Shown in pieces: positions 1-8,089 of a stretch of 64,000 nucleotides of DNA (its first letter is position 1; each line of letters begins with the position of its first letter). Both the position numbers and the translations under genes were made by a program. The notes beneath the pieces are model-generated. The model did no database searches. It saw only the letters and a program-made list of their open reading frames with translations, and had not been told where the DNA came from. The stretch covers positions 2,870,501 through 2,934,500 of the forward strand of contig NZ_CP019388.1 of assembly GCF_001971725.1 (NCBI RefSeq). The letters are read 5' to 3'. Source of the DNA: Winogradskyella sp. J14-2 (GTDB taxonomy: Bacteria > Bacteroidota > Bacteroidia > Flavobacteriales > Flavobacteriaceae).

Positions 1-164
1 TAAGGCATAATCTTTGGAGTTTGCCATTGACCATCTTCAAAATCGCAAACAAACATGTGATCTGTAAATACACGTCCAAATGTTAAATTATCAAAATCAA
101 CACTACTGATTTTAGAATTTTCTGACTTTACTACAACGATTTCGTTAGGGTTAGTTTCTACCAT
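1..164 (-). CDS. ilvE: Branched-chain amino acid aminotransferase, N-terminal part (cut by window start)
   Basis: Reading the minus strand from the ATG at 164 gives 54 residues before the window ends. They contain FGRVFTDHMFVCDF and DGQWQTPKI, typical of the N-terminus of the Bacteroidota class IV PLP aminotransferase IlvE, which makes the last transamination step of valine, leucine and isoleucine. The catalytic lysine lies outside the window. A -7 box (TACTTTTG on the minus strand) lies 23 nt upstream. It is divergent from the DUF4920 lipoprotein gene. The family call rests on remembered N-terminal sequence, so it is good but not certain. Confidence 0.8.
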   Translation of the reverse strand, partial: MVETNPNEIVVVKSENSKISSVDFDNLTFGRVFTDHMFVCDFEDGQWQTPKIMP

Positions 165-187
165 TTAAGAGGTGTTTTAAATTTGTG

Positions 188-195
188 CAAAAGTA
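188..195 (-). promoter_or_regulatory. -7 promoter box for ilvE
   Basis: The minus strand reads TACTTTTG, matching the Bacteroidota -7 consensus TAnnTTTG, 23 nt before the ilvE ATG. No clear -33 TTTG was seen at the usual distance. Confidence 0.5.
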
Positions 196-240
196 CAAAA
201 TGATTGTGGTTAATAAAAGGTAATATTATCTTAAAATTCG

Positions 241-248
241 TAATTTTG
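241..248 (+). promoter_or_regulatory. -7 promoter box for the DUF4920 lipoprotein gene
   Basis: TAATTTTG matches TAnnTTTG and lies 35 nt before the ATG at 284. A TTG at 214-216 is a possible -33 element but is 24 nt away, a little long. Confidence 0.45.
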
Positions 249-283
249 TAGTTCTATCGTAATCAATATTAAACAAATTAATA

Positions 284-787
284 ATGAAAAAATTAGTTAT
301 AATCTTAGCAATGGGCTTAGCCATTGTGTCTTGTAAAAACAATAAAGAAGTCACTGAAAACAAGGAGGAAGACATAAAAGAAGAGATCGCTTATGCCTCT
401 TTCGGAATGGAAATAAATGATGCAGATGCGTTATCATCAGATCGTATGATGGAACATTATAAAGGCTTAAAAGCAGGTGATACCATCAATGCTAAAATGA
501 CAGGAAAAATCAACGAAGTGTGCTCTAAAAAAGGCTGTTGGATGACTTTAGACATGGGTAACGACAAAGAAGTTATGGTACGTTTTAAAGATTACGGTTT
601 CTTTATGCCTTTAAATGCTGAAGGTGAAGTTGTTGTAAACGGAAAAGCCTTTGTTGAAGAAACTTCTGTAGACGAATTAAGACACTACGCAGAAGATGCA
701 GGTAAATCTGAAGAGGAAATTGCTGCCATCACTGACCCTAAATTCGAATACAAGTTCTTAGCTGATGGAGTTCTTCTTAAACAATAA
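284..787 (+). CDS. DUF4920 domain lipoprotein
   Basis: 167 residues. A short signal peptide ends in a lipobox with the lipidated cysteine at residue 17 (AIVSC), then a Lys/Glu-rich linker, then a compact domain with the VCSKKGCWM motif (Cys80, Cys85) diagnostic of DUF4920. The protein should be anchored to a membrane on the periplasmic side. The paired cysteines suggest metal binding or a disulfide, but no function is established. The next gene, a heme-c-like lipoprotein, starts inside its 3' end (23 nt overlap), so the two are probably translated together. Confidence 0.85.
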   Translation: MKKLVIILAMGLAIVSCKNNKEVTENKEEDIKEEIAYASFGMEINDADALSSDRMMEHYKGLKAGDTINAKMTGKINEVCSKKGCWMTLDMGNDKEVMVRFKDYGFFMPLNAEGEVVVNGKAFVEETSVDELRHYAEDAGKSEEEIAAITDPKFEYKFLADGVLLKQ

Positions 788-1220
788 GATTCTTGCTTTT
801 GCAGTAGTGTTGCTCTTATGTTTTAATTGTAAGAATGAAACTGAGCCAAAACCTGCTGAGAAAAAGGAAAAGCCAGAGTTAATTATGTATCAGCCGTCTG
901 AGATGGCAAATCTTATGAATGGTATGTATGCCTATAATTTGCAAATAAAACAGCAGATTATCAACGGTGAAACACCTGTCTCTATGCCTTTAGATCTTAT
1001 GAAACTCCATTCCGCAGAAATGAGTAATGGTCATGGAAGAACAGCAGTTTGGAATAGTAAGGTAGATGGTTTTATAACCGCCCAGCAAATGGTTGTAGAT
1101 ACCTTGTCTAATATTGAATTAAAGGAGCGTTATAATACAGCTATTAATAATTGTTTGGCGTGTCATAAAACCGAATGTACAGGACCAATTCCAAAGATTA
1201 GAAAACTTTTAATTCAGTAA
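765..1220 (+). CDS. Small lipoprotein with a CxxCH heme-c motif
   Basis: 151 residues. The signal peptide ends in a lipobox (LCFNC, Cys22). The rest is mostly helical and ends with CLACH at residues 130-134, followed by KTECTGPIPKIRKL. CxxCH is the covalent heme c attachment motif, so this is probably a small periplasmic monoheme c-type cytochrome; the extra nearby cysteine (Cys138) is unusual. The ATG at 765 lies within the end of the DUF4920 gene, giving a 23 nt overlap, and the stop codon directly abuts the TTG start of mnmD. I know no specific family name. Electron transfer is inferred only from the motif. Confidence 0.75.
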   Translation: MEFFLNNKILAFAVVLLLCFNCKNETEPKPAEKKEKPELIMYQPSEMANLMNGMYAYNLQIKQQIINGETPVSMPLDLMKLHSAEMSNGHGRTAVWNSKVDGFITAQQMVVDTLSNIELKERYNTAINNCLACHKTECTGPIPKIRKLLIQ

Positions 1221-1919
1221 TTGAAGCGAAAAATAATAACCACGTCAGATGGTTCTAAAACCATTCAGATAGAAGATTGGAATGAGCAATACCATTCCAT
1301 TCATGGTGCTATACAAGAAGCAAACCATGTGTTTATAAAACATGGTTTGCTTTTTTATTTTCAATCTTGTAATCCTGAACTTGATTCAGAATCTCACCCA
1401 ATCAACATTTTAGAAATAGGCTTTGGTACAGGTCTCAATGCCTTTCTAACCTTTTTAAAAGCTGAAGAACTTCAGCAATCCATAAACTATGTTGGAGCTG
1501 AAGCCTATCCTGTAAAAAATGAAGAAATCCAACAACTGAATTATGTTGAATTAATTTCTAAACAGCATGAAACTGAATTTGAAAAAATGCATACGATTCC
1601 TTGGGAAGAGCAACACAATATAAGTCTAACTTTCAAGCTCGAAAAGCAAGAAAAATTCTTCAAGGATATCACTGATGAAAACAGGTTCGACATCATTTAT
1701 TTTGATGCCTTTGGTGCACGCGTACAACCAGAACTTTGGACGGAAGACATCTTTAAGATTATGTATAAAGCCTTAAAAGACAATGGTGTTTTGGTTACTT
1801 ATTCGGCCAAAGGAAGCGTAAGACGTGCTATGCAAGCAGTTGGTTTTACAGTTGAGCGACTTCCTGGTCCACCTGGTAAGAGGGAAATGTTACGAGCGCG
1901 TAAGCATTGGATGAAGTAA
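1221..1919 (+). CDS. mnmD: tRNA 5-methylaminomethyl-2-thiouridine methyltransferase MnmD (stand-alone)
   Basis: 232 residues. A SAM-binding motif (EIGFGTG, residues 65-71), an acidic FDAFGARVQPELW segment and a C-terminal GPPGKREMLRA motif match the methyltransferase half of the bifunctional MnmC. MnmD methylates aminomethyl-2-thiouridine at the tRNA wobble position. Many Bacteroidota carry this half alone, without the FAD-dependent oxidase, as here. The start is TTG, immediately after the TAA of the preceding gene; the N-terminus (KRKIITTSDGSKTI) matches the family, so the TTG is likely real. It is last in a three-gene run with the two lipoproteins. Confidence 0.85.
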   Translation: MKRKIITTSDGSKTIQIEDWNEQYHSIHGAIQEANHVFIKHGLLFYFQSCNPELDSESHPINILEIGFGTGLNAFLTFLKAEELQQSINYVGAEAYPVKNEEIQQLNYVELISKQHETEFEKMHTIPWEEQHNISLTFKLEKQEKFFKDITDENRFDIIYFDAFGARVQPELWTEDIFKIMYKALKDNGVLVTYSAKGSVRRAMQAVGFTVERLPGPPGKREMLRARKHWMK

Positions 1920-2030
1920 ATTGAGTCAAATGATTTTTTTGAAAAAGAGCTTTTAGCATTCGGCGAAGTGCAACGAGCCAAATGTTTATTAGTAACATTC
2001 AGCGAACGCAGAGAGCTAAATGGAACTTAA

Positions 2031-2169
2031 TGTCACTTCGAGTGATTGTGAAGCATGAACAATTGTATCGAGAAGTCTTGTAAACTGAGAATGTTCTCGA
2101 TAGTTCTACTGAGCTTGTCGAAGTGTAAATTTTATCTGCTCTCGCATCTAAAATTTACTCGAACTGACA
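2031..2169. repeat. MITE/REP-like element, copy 1 (139 bp, terminal inverted repeats)
   Basis: The left end reads TGTCACTTCGAGT and the right end ACTCGAACTGACA; the right end in reverse complement is TGTCAGTTCGAGT, a 12/13 match. Inside are a core shared with other copies (ATTGTATCGAGAAGTC) and a second half in inverted orientation with TTCTCGATAG. Related copies lie at 5389-5464, 6870-6914 and 59366-59481. Confidence 0.75.
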
Positions 2170-2207
2170 TTGAGCACACCAAACGTTAAATCCAAATTAA
2201 AGTCTCC

Positions 2208-2236
2208 TTGCAGCCTTAATGCATGTTGTATCTTTG
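2208..2236 (+). promoter_or_regulatory. Promoter of the TIGR01777 oxidoreductase gene
   Basis: TTG at 2208-2210, an 18 bp spacer and TATCTTTG at 2229-2236 fit the Bacteroidota -33/-7 promoter. The predicted leader is about 32 nt. Confidence 0.6.
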
Positions 2237-2271
2237 CTTTAAATAAAAAAGCTAAAGAAAAAGAATAAGTA

Positions 2272-3177
2272 ATGACAGTCTTAATAACAGGAGCAACAGG
2301 ATTAATAGGGCAAGAGATTGTAAAACAATGTCACGCCCAAGACATTTCTGTTCATTTTTTAACAACTTCAAAATCCAAGTTAACTACTCAGACAAACTAC
2401 AAAGGCTTTTATTGGAATCCTAGTACCAATGAGATAGACCACAACTGTTTTAAAGGTGTATCTGCAATTATCAATTTGGTAGGAGCGAGTATCTCTAAAC
2501 GATGGACAGACAGCTACAAAAAAGAAATCCTAGAAAGCCGTACTAAAACAGCACAGTTACTGCAAGACTCCATAAAAGCACATAATTACCAGATAGATTA
2601 CGTGGTTTCTGCAAGTGCCATTGGTATTTACCCAACAAGTTTAACCAACTATTATGAGGAAGATGCCACACAAATCTCTGACACGTTTTTAGGCGACGTG
2701 GTAGAGCAGTGGGAAGCGGCTGTAGATGGGTTTAAAACTTTAGGTTGTAAACTTGCAAAAATCCGAATAGGTTTGGTATTAGCCAAAGATGGTGGTGCTT
2801 TACCAGAAATTGTAAAACCCATTAAGTTTGGTGCTGGTGCTGCTTTTGGAGATGGCAAACAATGGCAAAGCTGGATACACGTACAAGACCTTGCCAGTAT
2901 TTTTATGTACGTATTGCAAAACCAATTAGAAGGCATTTACAATGGTGTAGCACCCAATGCCGTAACCAATAAAGAACTCACTAAAGCAGCAGCAAGCGTA
3001 TTGCAACGTCCTTTAATATTACCAAATATTCCAAAATTTGCAATGAAATTAGCACTTGGTGAAATGCATATTCTCTTATTTGAAAGCCAACGCGTTAGCT
3101 CACAAAAAATAGAAAACAAAGGGTTTAATTTTACGTATGCTAATCTCAGACCAGCTTTAGAGGATTTGTTGGTTTGA
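2272..3177 (+). CDS. TIGR01777 family (YfcH-like) NAD(P)-dependent oxidoreductase
   Basis: 301 residues, usual length for the family. The N-terminal GATGLIG (residues 7-13) is the Rossmann dinucleotide-binding loop of an extended short-chain dehydrogenase. SRTKTAQLL, YVVSASAIGIY and the C-terminal DUF1731-like tail (PLILPNIPKFAMKLALGEM) identify the TIGR01777/SDR39U subgroup. Cytosolic; the substrate is unknown across the family. It has its own promoter and appears monocistronic, convergent with the anti-sigma/sigma pair. Confidence 0.85.
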   Translation: MTVLITGATGLIGQEIVKQCHAQDISVHFLTTSKSKLTTQTNYKGFYWNPSTNEIDHNCFKGVSAIINLVGASISKRWTDSYKKEILESRTKTAQLLQDSIKAHNYQIDYVVSASAIGIYPTSLTNYYEEDATQISDTFLGDVVEQWEAAVDGFKTLGCKLAKIRIGLVLAKDGGALPEIVKPIKFGAGAAFGDGKQWQSWIHVQDLASIFMYVLQNQLEGIYNGVAPNAVTNKELTKAAASVLQRPLILPNIPKFAMKLALGEMHILLFESQRVSSQKIENKGFNFTYANLRPALEDLLV

Positions 3178-3256
3178 GATTTAGCTAAAGGAAAACCATC
3201 GCTCATATTACTCTTGAATTGAGTAATGTCTAGATAGATTCTAAAACAATAATATA

Positions 3257-4033
3257 TTAATCTAAATACACATTAGTCACCAACCGCTCAACGGTTGGGT
3301 GATCATTACCACCAGCAGGTTCAATGGTAATGTTTAGGGATTCGGCATAGTCTATATAGTTCATTGCCATAAGGTTTTGGTCTTTGGTAATCACTCCCAT
3401 GTTTATCATTTCGCCTTCTACGTCTGCCCACATTTGGTAGTCGTGTTTAGCATCTAATTTTGGTAAGCGCTCTGTGTTAATTACCACAGATTTAGTGCTA
3501 TGGTTTACGTAGCTTACCACTTTACCATCTGGCATTAAGGTGTTGCCTGTTAATACGTACTGTTCAGTATCAGGATGTGCTATGGTACTAAGGAGCGCAA
3601 TTTCCTTATCTATTTGGTTGTTGAGGTTGTTGAGCTTATCGTTTAATTCGGTTTTTTCGGTTTCAACCGTTTGTAACAGGTCTTTTATCTCGTTTAACTC
3701 GTTATACATCCAAAAGTTTCCAAACATTAATAATGCCGCTATACTGGCTGCAATACCTAAATAATATTTAAGATTAGTGTTACTCTTATTGTTTTTAGTG
3801 TCTTTGGCTTCTCTAATATCTTGTATTAATTGGTATTTAATGCCTTTTGGTGGCTCAATGGCATTTTCTAAACCAAGGGTTTCAAAGTCTTTTTCTATAG
3901 CATCACAATATGTTTTTAGTTCGGTATCAGATGCTAAAACTTGCTCAATCTGTTCGTACTCTTGCGCATTGAGTTCACCAAGCAGGTATTGCTCTAATAG
4001 TCCGTTATCTAATATCGTTTTCTTATCCATCAT
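3257..4033 (-). CDS. Anti-sigma factor (RskA-like C-terminal domain)
   Basis: About 258 residues. The N-terminal third resembles an anti-sigma domain (LEQYLLGELNAQEYEQIEQV), followed by one membrane helix near residues 90-112, a short coiled coil (NELNEIKDLLQTVETEKTE), and a periplasmic RskA-type domain ending near the C-terminus (LDAKHDYQMWADVEG). It should hold the ECF sigma factor encoded just upstream at the inner membrane until a signal releases it. The ATG at 4033 overlaps the sigma stop codon by one base (TGATG), a classic coupling arrangement; a GTG one codon upstream is the alternative start. Confidence 0.85.
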   Translation of the reverse strand: MMDKKTILDNGLLEQYLLGELNAQEYEQIEQVLASDTELKTYCDAIEKDFETLGLENAIEPPKGIKYQLIQDIREAKDTKNNKSNTNLKYYLGIAASIAALLMFGNFWMYNELNEIKDLLQTVETEKTELNDKLNNLNNQIDKEIALLSTIAHPDTEQYVLTGNTLMPDGKVVSYVNHSTKSVVINTERLPKLDAKHDYQMWADVEGEMINMGVITKDQNLMAMNYIDYAESLNITIEPAGGNDHPTVERLVTNVYLD

Positions 4034-4587
4034 CACAGCGCATTTAGTATTAGTAAAAGTACACTTAGGGTTTTGGTATAGGCTTTTCGTAATTGCTTTA
4101 AAGCTTGGCGCACATAAGATTTAAACGTGCCAAGTGGCACATTCATTTGCTGGTGTGCTTCCTTATGCGTTAAGCCTTTAAAATATACCAGCTCTATAGC
4201 TTCTTTATGGTGTTGCTCTAACGTGGTTATAGCACCATTAAGTTCTAAATACTTAGCGTCTATACTAATAGCTTCTTCTTTATTATCATATACACTAAAA
4301 TCATCGGTTTGGATGAGTGGTTCTACTTTTCTGAGAAAATTTAACGTTTTGTTCCTGGCTATTCTAAATATCCAAGTATAAAAACGGCCTTTGCTAGCAT
4401 CGTAGCTTTCGGCTTTATCCCAAACGGTCATAAAAGTATCTTGGAGTAAATTTTGGGCTTTGCCTTCGTCGCGTACCATTTTTACAATAACACTGTATAT
4501 AGCGCCAGCATATTTGTCGTAGAGTAACGATAACGCAAGCTCATCCTTGTCTTTGAGTTGTTGAATAAGAAAGTTATCGTTCTGCAT
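4033..4587 (-). CDS. ECF-type RNA polymerase sigma-70 factor
   Basis: About 184 residues. Region 2 (LSLLYDKYAGAIYSVIVKM, LLQDTFMTVWDKAESYD, WIFRIARNKTLNFLRK) and region 4 (HHKEAIELVYFKGLTHKEAHQQM followed by PLGTFKSYVRQALKQLRK) are both clear, with no region 3, as in ECF sigma factors. I chose the ATG at 4587 over an upstream TTG at 4638 because a -7 box (TATTTTTG on the minus strand, 4605-4612) lies between them. Coupled to the anti-sigma gene. It probably directs its own operon and perhaps the divergent fasciclin gene. Confidence 0.88.
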   Translation of the reverse strand: MQNDNFLIQQLKDKDELALSLLYDKYAGAIYSVIVKMVRDEGKAQNLLQDTFMTVWDKAESYDASKGRFYTWIFRIARNKTLNFLRKVEPLIQTDDFSVYDNKEEAISIDAKYLELNGAITTLEQHHKEAIELVYFKGLTHKEAHQQMNVPLGTFKSYVRQALKQLRKAYTKTLSVLLLILNAL

Positions 4588-4604
4588 TAATGTTAAAGAT
4601 TTCC

Positions 4605-4612
4605 CAAAAATA
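4605..4612 (-). promoter_or_regulatory. -7 promoter box for the ECF sigma gene
   Basis: The minus strand reads TATTTTTG 17 nt before the ATG at 4587, and downstream of the alternative TTG start, so it helps decide the start. Confidence 0.45.
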
Positions 4613-4652
4613 AAAGCTTGCTCATCCAGTAGTATCAAGCCTGTGTAAATAT

Positions 4653-4684
4653 AAACGAAAGCACTTCAAAAACGAAATAAGTGC
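4653..4684. promoter_or_regulatory. Candidate operator between sigma and fasciclin genes
   Basis: AAACGAAA occurs twice (4653-4660 and 4670-4677, 17 bp apart), and GCACTT/AAGTGC (4661-4666, 4679-4684) forms an inverted repeat interleaved with it. This is the only intergenic space shared by the two divergent units. The binding factor is unknown. Confidence 0.35.
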
Positions 4685-4712
4685 AATAGTTTAACCAAAA
4701 ATTTAAAAAAAC

Positions 4713-5222
4713 ATGAAAAAGTTAGTATTTGTTTTAATGACAACTGTAGCCTTAACATTCTCACAAAAGACTATAGCGCAAGAAACCATTGTAGACGCAG
4801 CCGTTGGCAATGAGAATTTTTCAACTTTAGTTACAGCTTTAAAAGCAGCAGAATTAGTTGAAGCCTTACAAGGCGATGGTCCTTTCACCGTATTTGCACC
4901 AACCAATGATGCTTTTGCAAAAATCGACAAAGAAACTTTAGGCAACTTATTAAAACCAGAAAACAAAGAGACTTTAACTAAGATTTTAACCTACCATGTT
5001 GTACCAGGGAAATTAATGGCTAGTGATGTTGTAGCTGCTCTAAAGAAAGGCAACGGGTCAGTGGAGGTAAAGACATTAGCAGGAGAGATCTTAACTGTAA
5101 TGCAAAAAGATGGGAAAATCTGGTTGAAAGACCAAAATGGTAATTATAGTGAGATTACTGCGACAGATGTAAAAGGTAGCAATGGTGTAATACACGTCAT
5201 TGATACTGTAGTAATGCCGTAA
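4713..5222 (+). CDS. Fasciclin (FAS1) domain secreted protein
   Basis: 169 residues. A cleavable signal peptide (about residues 1-22, ending TIAQ) is followed by a single FAS1 domain with the hallmark [14 protein letters not shown] and the C-terminal [12 protein letters not shown]. No lipobox, so probably periplasmic or secreted. FAS1 domains mediate adhesion, but in bacteria the role is usually unknown. It is divergent from an ECF sigma/anti-sigma operon across 125 bp containing repeats, an arrangement that suggests control by that sigma factor. A strong terminator follows at 5340. Confidence 0.9.
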   Translation: MKKLVFVLMTTVALTFSQKTIAQETIVDAAVGNENFSTLVTALKAAELVEALQGDGPFTVFAPTNDAFAKIDKETLGNLLKPENKETLTKILTYHVVPGKLMASDVVAALKKGNGSVEVKTLAGEILTVMQKDGKIWLKDQNGNYSEITATDVKGSNGVIHVIDTVVMP

Positions 5223-5339
5223 TATGGTTTTAGTGTTAATAGTTAGCGCATTACTACAACGTTATTAATCATTATTTTGGTTGATGATGGTTGATTAATA
5301 GCGAGGCAATTTTAGAGATAAGATTGCTATGGAGAAGAA

Positions 5340-5370
5340 AAGCACTTACGGAAACGTAAGTGCTTTTTGT
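5340..5370 (+). terminator. Rho-independent terminator after the fasciclin gene
   Basis: AAGCACTTACG, loop GAAA, CGTAAGTGCTT then a T run: a perfect 11 bp stem with a GNRA tetraloop. Upstream (5262-5300) ATTAATCA/TGATTAAT forms another weak hairpin in the 3' UTR. Confidence 0.85.
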
Positions 5371-5388
5371 ATGTTATAATAGTTTATA

Positions 5389-5464
5389 TGTCACTTCGAG
5401 TGATTGCGAAGGATGAGCAATTGTATCGAGAAGTCTCGTATGTTAAAATTCACTTGAACAGACG
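5389..5464. repeat. MITE/REP-like element, copy 2 (76 bp)
   Basis: Starts TGTCACTTCGAGTGATTG and carries the shared core ATTGTATCGAGAAGTCTCG; the right end ACTTGAACAGACG is a degenerate copy of the inverted terminal repeat. It sits between the fasciclin terminator and the 3' end of the YceI gene. Confidence 0.7.
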
Positions 5465-5474
5465 TTTCTTAACC

Positions 5475-6128
5475 TTAAGCCTTATTGGCTACAAGATTTA
5501 CAGTCAACTCTATGTCATCATTGATAAACTTATCACCTAAGTCATCAAAAAACGATTTAGAACCATACTTTACGTTCCACTTAGAACGGTCAATAGTAAA
5601 AGTCTCACTTCTTAAAGTCATCTTGTCACCATCAATAGATGTTTTAACTGGGAAACTAATGTTATTTGTTTCACCTTTCATCGTTAAGTTACCAGATAAC
5701 ATAGTTTTGCCATCTTTCTCTTCTAAACCAGTAACTTCAAACTTTGCAGTCGGAAAACTTTTTGCATCAAAGAAATCAGGGCCAGATAGGTGGCCTTGCA
5801 AGTTTGCATTGTCTTCATCATCTTTAGGAATATCCGTTACAGCGATAGTTGCCATGTCTATAATAAAGTTTCCACTTTCTACAGCACCATCGTTTACGGC
5901 AACAGTACCTTCTTTTATATTAATTGTTCCTTCGTGCGATCCTGTAGGTTTAAAACCTTTCCACATAATAGTAGAGTTATCAGCATCTGCTCTGTAAGTT
6001 ACAGCAGTAGCTTCTGCCACAGCAGCTTCTTCAGCGGCTTTTGTTTCTGCTTCTTCAGCTTTGTCTTTACAGCTAGAGAAGGCTACAAATGCTACTAAAG
6101 CGGTAATTTTTAAAAATGTTGTTTTCAT
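5475..6128 (-). CDS. YceI family lipoprotein
   Basis: 217 residues. Signal peptide with lipobox FSSC (Cys20), an Ala/Glu-rich linker (residues about 24-45), then a YceI beta-barrel-like domain (TIMWKGFKPTGSHEGTI, VTGLEEKDGKTMLSGNLTMKG, FTIDRSKWNVKYGS). YceI proteins bind isoprenoid-type lipids and are often stress related; no enzyme activity can be assigned. Minus strand, single gene, ATG at 6128, divergent from grpE. Confidence 0.9.
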   Translation of the reverse strand: MKTTFLKITALVAFVAFSSCKDKAEEAETKAAEEAAVAEATAVTYRADADNSTIMWKGFKPTGSHEGTINIKEGTVAVNDGAVESGNFIIDMATIAVTDIPKDDEDNANLQGHLSGPDFFDAKSFPTAKFEVTGLEEKDGKTMLSGNLTMKGETNNISFPVKTSIDGDKMTLRSETFTIDRSKWNVKYGSKSFFDDLGDKFINDDIELTVNLVANKA

Positions 6129-6214
6129 GTTAGTGTTTTTTAAGAATTTGTTTGTTCAAAAGCAAAGTTAAGGATATAGCTGCTGCTAGTATTATAAAAA
6201 AATGTTAATGACAT

Positions 6215-6247
6215 TTTGACATTATTATAATAATGGCAGTACTTTTG
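6215..6247 (+). promoter_or_regulatory. Promoter of grpE-dnaJ
   Basis: TTTG at 6215-6218, a 21 bp spacer and TACTTTTG at 6240-6247 fit the Bacteroidota -33/-7 consensus. The predicted leader is about 50 nt. No CIRCE-like inverted repeat was seen. Confidence 0.65.
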
Positions 6248-6300
6248 CAACCCTAAATCGTAGATTTAAAAATTCAGATTCAAAATAAAACAAACTCACG

Positions 6301-6849
6301 ATGAGTAAAAAAGATAAAAATAAAGAGGTTGAAGAGCCACAAATAGACGATACTGTAACAGCAACTGCAGAACAAGAGCAAAAGGAAGAAAAAACTGCTG
6401 AAGAACAATTACAAAACCAACTAGCAGCTGAGAAAGATAAATTTATGCGTTTGTTTGCTGAGTTCGAAAATTACAAGAAAAGAACCAACAAAGAGCGTGT
6501 AGAATTATTTAAGACGGCTAGTGAAGGTGTAATGTTATCTATGTTACCAGTTTTAGACGATTTTGAGCGTGCCTTAATGCATATTGAAGAAGATAAAGAA
6601 GCCGAAGAGTTGCGCAAAGGCGTACTTTTAATTTATAACAAATTATTAAATACCTTAGAGCAAAAAGGCTTATCTAAAATTGAAGTTAACAAAGGTGACG
6701 CCTTCAATGCAGACGATCATGAAGCGGTAACTCAGATACCAGCTCCAAGCGATGATTTAAAAGGTAAAATCATCGATGTTGTAGAGCGTGGTTATAAGCT
6801 TGGTGACAAAGTTATTCGATTCCCAAAAGTGGTTATCGGACAGGCTTAG
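6301..6849 (+). CDS. grpE: GrpE nucleotide exchange factor
   Basis: 182 residues. An acidic, low-complexity N-terminus (about 1-45), then the long GrpE dimerising helix (KFMRLFAEFENYKKRTNKER) and the beta domain ending with VVERGYKLGDKVIRFPKVVIG. GrpE releases ADP from DnaK in the Hsp70 cycle. It lies 98 bp upstream of dnaJ on the same strand, the usual flavobacterial pair; dnaK is not in the window. The gap contains an inverted-repeat element fragment. Confidence 0.95.
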   Translation: MSKKDKNKEVEEPQIDDTVTATAEQEQKEEKTAEEQLQNQLAAEKDKFMRLFAEFENYKKRTNKERVELFKTASEGVMLSMLPVLDDFERALMHIEEDKEAEELRKGVLLIYNKLLNTLEQKGLSKIEVNKGDAFNADDHEAVTQIPAPSDDLKGKIIDVVERGYKLGDKVIRFPKVVIGQA

Positions 6850-6869
6850 TAGATAAAGTATTAACGGTT

Positions 6870-6914
6870 CGTCAGTTCGATTAATTTTGAGGGGCGAAAA
6901 GTTGTATCGAGAAC
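6870..6914. repeat. MITE/REP-like element fragment, copy 3
   Basis: CGTCAGTTCGATTAATTTTG followed by TTGTATCGAGAAC matches the left half of the family but lacks a right inverted end. It lies inside the grpE-dnaJ operon, so it would be transcribed. A short hairpin CCCAA/TTGGG (6926-6939) follows, just ahead of the dnaJ start. Confidence 0.55.
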
Positions 6915-6947
6915 AATAAAAGACACCCAATTTTTTGGGCAATACAC

Positions 6948-8063
6948 ATGAAAGAAGATTATTACGACATATTAGGAGTAAGTAAAGGTGCTTCTGACGC
7001 AGAGATAAAAAAGGCCTATCGTAAGATGGCTTTAAAGTATCATCCTGATAAAAATCCAGATGATAAAGAGGCTGAGGAAAAATTTAAGAAAGCAGCCGAA
7101 GCTTACGAGGTTTTAAGTAATCCAGACAAAAAAGCACGTTACGACCAATTTGGTCATCAAGCCTTTGAAGGTGGAGGTGGCTTTGGTGGAGGTGGCATGA
7201 ATATGGATGACATCTTTAGCCAATTTGGTGATATTTTTGGCGGTGCTTTTGGCGGAGGCGGATTTAGTGGCTTCGGTGGAGGCGGTAGACAGCGTGTAGT
7301 AAAAGGGAGTAACCTTAGAATACGTGTAAAGCTATCCTTAGAAGAAGTAGCTAATGGTGTTGATAAGAAAATAAAAGTAAAACGAAAAGTTCAGGCGTCT
7401 GGTACAACCTATAAAACTTGTGCTACATGTAATGGATCAGGTCAGGTAACCCGAGTTACGAATACCATTTTGGGTAGAATGCAAACAGCCACAACTTGCC
7501 AAACTTGTGGTGGCGCAGGTCAGATTATAGATAAAAAACCTTCGGATGCAGATGCTCAAGGCCTAAAAGTATTAGAAGAAACCGTTTCTGTAAAAATACC
7601 TGCAGGTGTTGTTGATGGCATGCAACTTAAAGTAACCGGAAAAGGTAACGATGCACCAGGAAATGGCATTGCAGGAGATTTATTGGTGGTAATCTCTGAA
7701 GAAGATCATCCAACATTAAAACGTGAAGGTGACAACTTACACTACGACATGTATGTAAGTTTGCCAGATGCGGTTCTAGGTACTTCTAAAGAAATTGACA
7801 CGGTTACAGGTAAAGTAAGAATTAAGATTGAAGCTGGTGTGCAATCTGGAAAAATATTAAGACTTAGAGGCAAAGGCATACCGAGCATTAATGGCTATGG
7901 TAAAGGAGATTTACTAGTACACGTAAATGTTTGGACACCAAAGACTTTAAATAAAAAACAGAAAGAATTCTTCGAAAATATGAGAGATGACGAGCATTTT
8001 GAGCCAAAACCAGAAAGCTCAGACAAATCTTTTTTTGAAAAGGTTAAAGATATGTTTTCTTAA
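6948..8063 (+). CDS. dnaJ: Chaperone DnaJ with only two CxxCxGxG motifs
   Basis: 371 residues. J domain with HPD at 32-34, Gly/Phe-rich region about 75-113, zinc-finger region with only CATCNGSG (158-165) and CQTCGGAG (184-191), then the C-terminal substrate-binding domains. Canonical DnaJ has four CxxCxGxG motifs; spacing and flanking residues (GQV, MQTATTC) suggest that the second and third remain, which would keep zinc centre II and lose zinc centre I. Works with DnaK and GrpE. Second gene of the grpE operon. Confidence 0.95.
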   Translation: MKEDYYDILGVSKGASDAEIKKAYRKMALKYHPDKNPDDKEAEEKFKKAAEAYEVLSNPDKKARYDQFGHQAFEGGGGFGGGGMNMDDIFSQFGDIFGGAFGGGGFSGFGGGGRQRVVKGSNLRIRVKLSLEEVANGVDKKIKVKRKVQASGTTYKTCATCNGSGQVTRVTNTILGRMQTATTCQTCGGAGQIIDKKPSDADAQGLKVLEETVSVKIPAGVVDGMQLKVTGKGNDAPGNGIAGDLLVVISEEDHPTLKREGDNLHYDMYVSLPDAVLGTSKEIDTVTGKVRIKIEAGVQSGKILRLRGKGIPSINGYGKGDLLVHVNVWTPKTLNKKQKEFFENMRDDEHFEPKPESSDKSFFEKVKDMFS

Positions 8064-8089
8064 AAACCCAGTTGTTTAATAAAAAATAC

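Larger units (their letters stand above)
1920..2271. other. 352 bp intergenic region with an inverted-repeat element and a promoter
   Basis: No credible gene here. It holds short repeats related to each other around 1955-2020 (variants of CATTCGGCGAA / CATTCAGCGAA), a MITE-like element at 2031-2169, and the promoter of the TIGR01777 gene at 2208-2236. Confidence 0.7.

Noticed and set aside
2652-3206. Minus-strand open frames opposite the TIGR01777 gene
   Set aside because: Shadow frames of a clear gene, no motifs.
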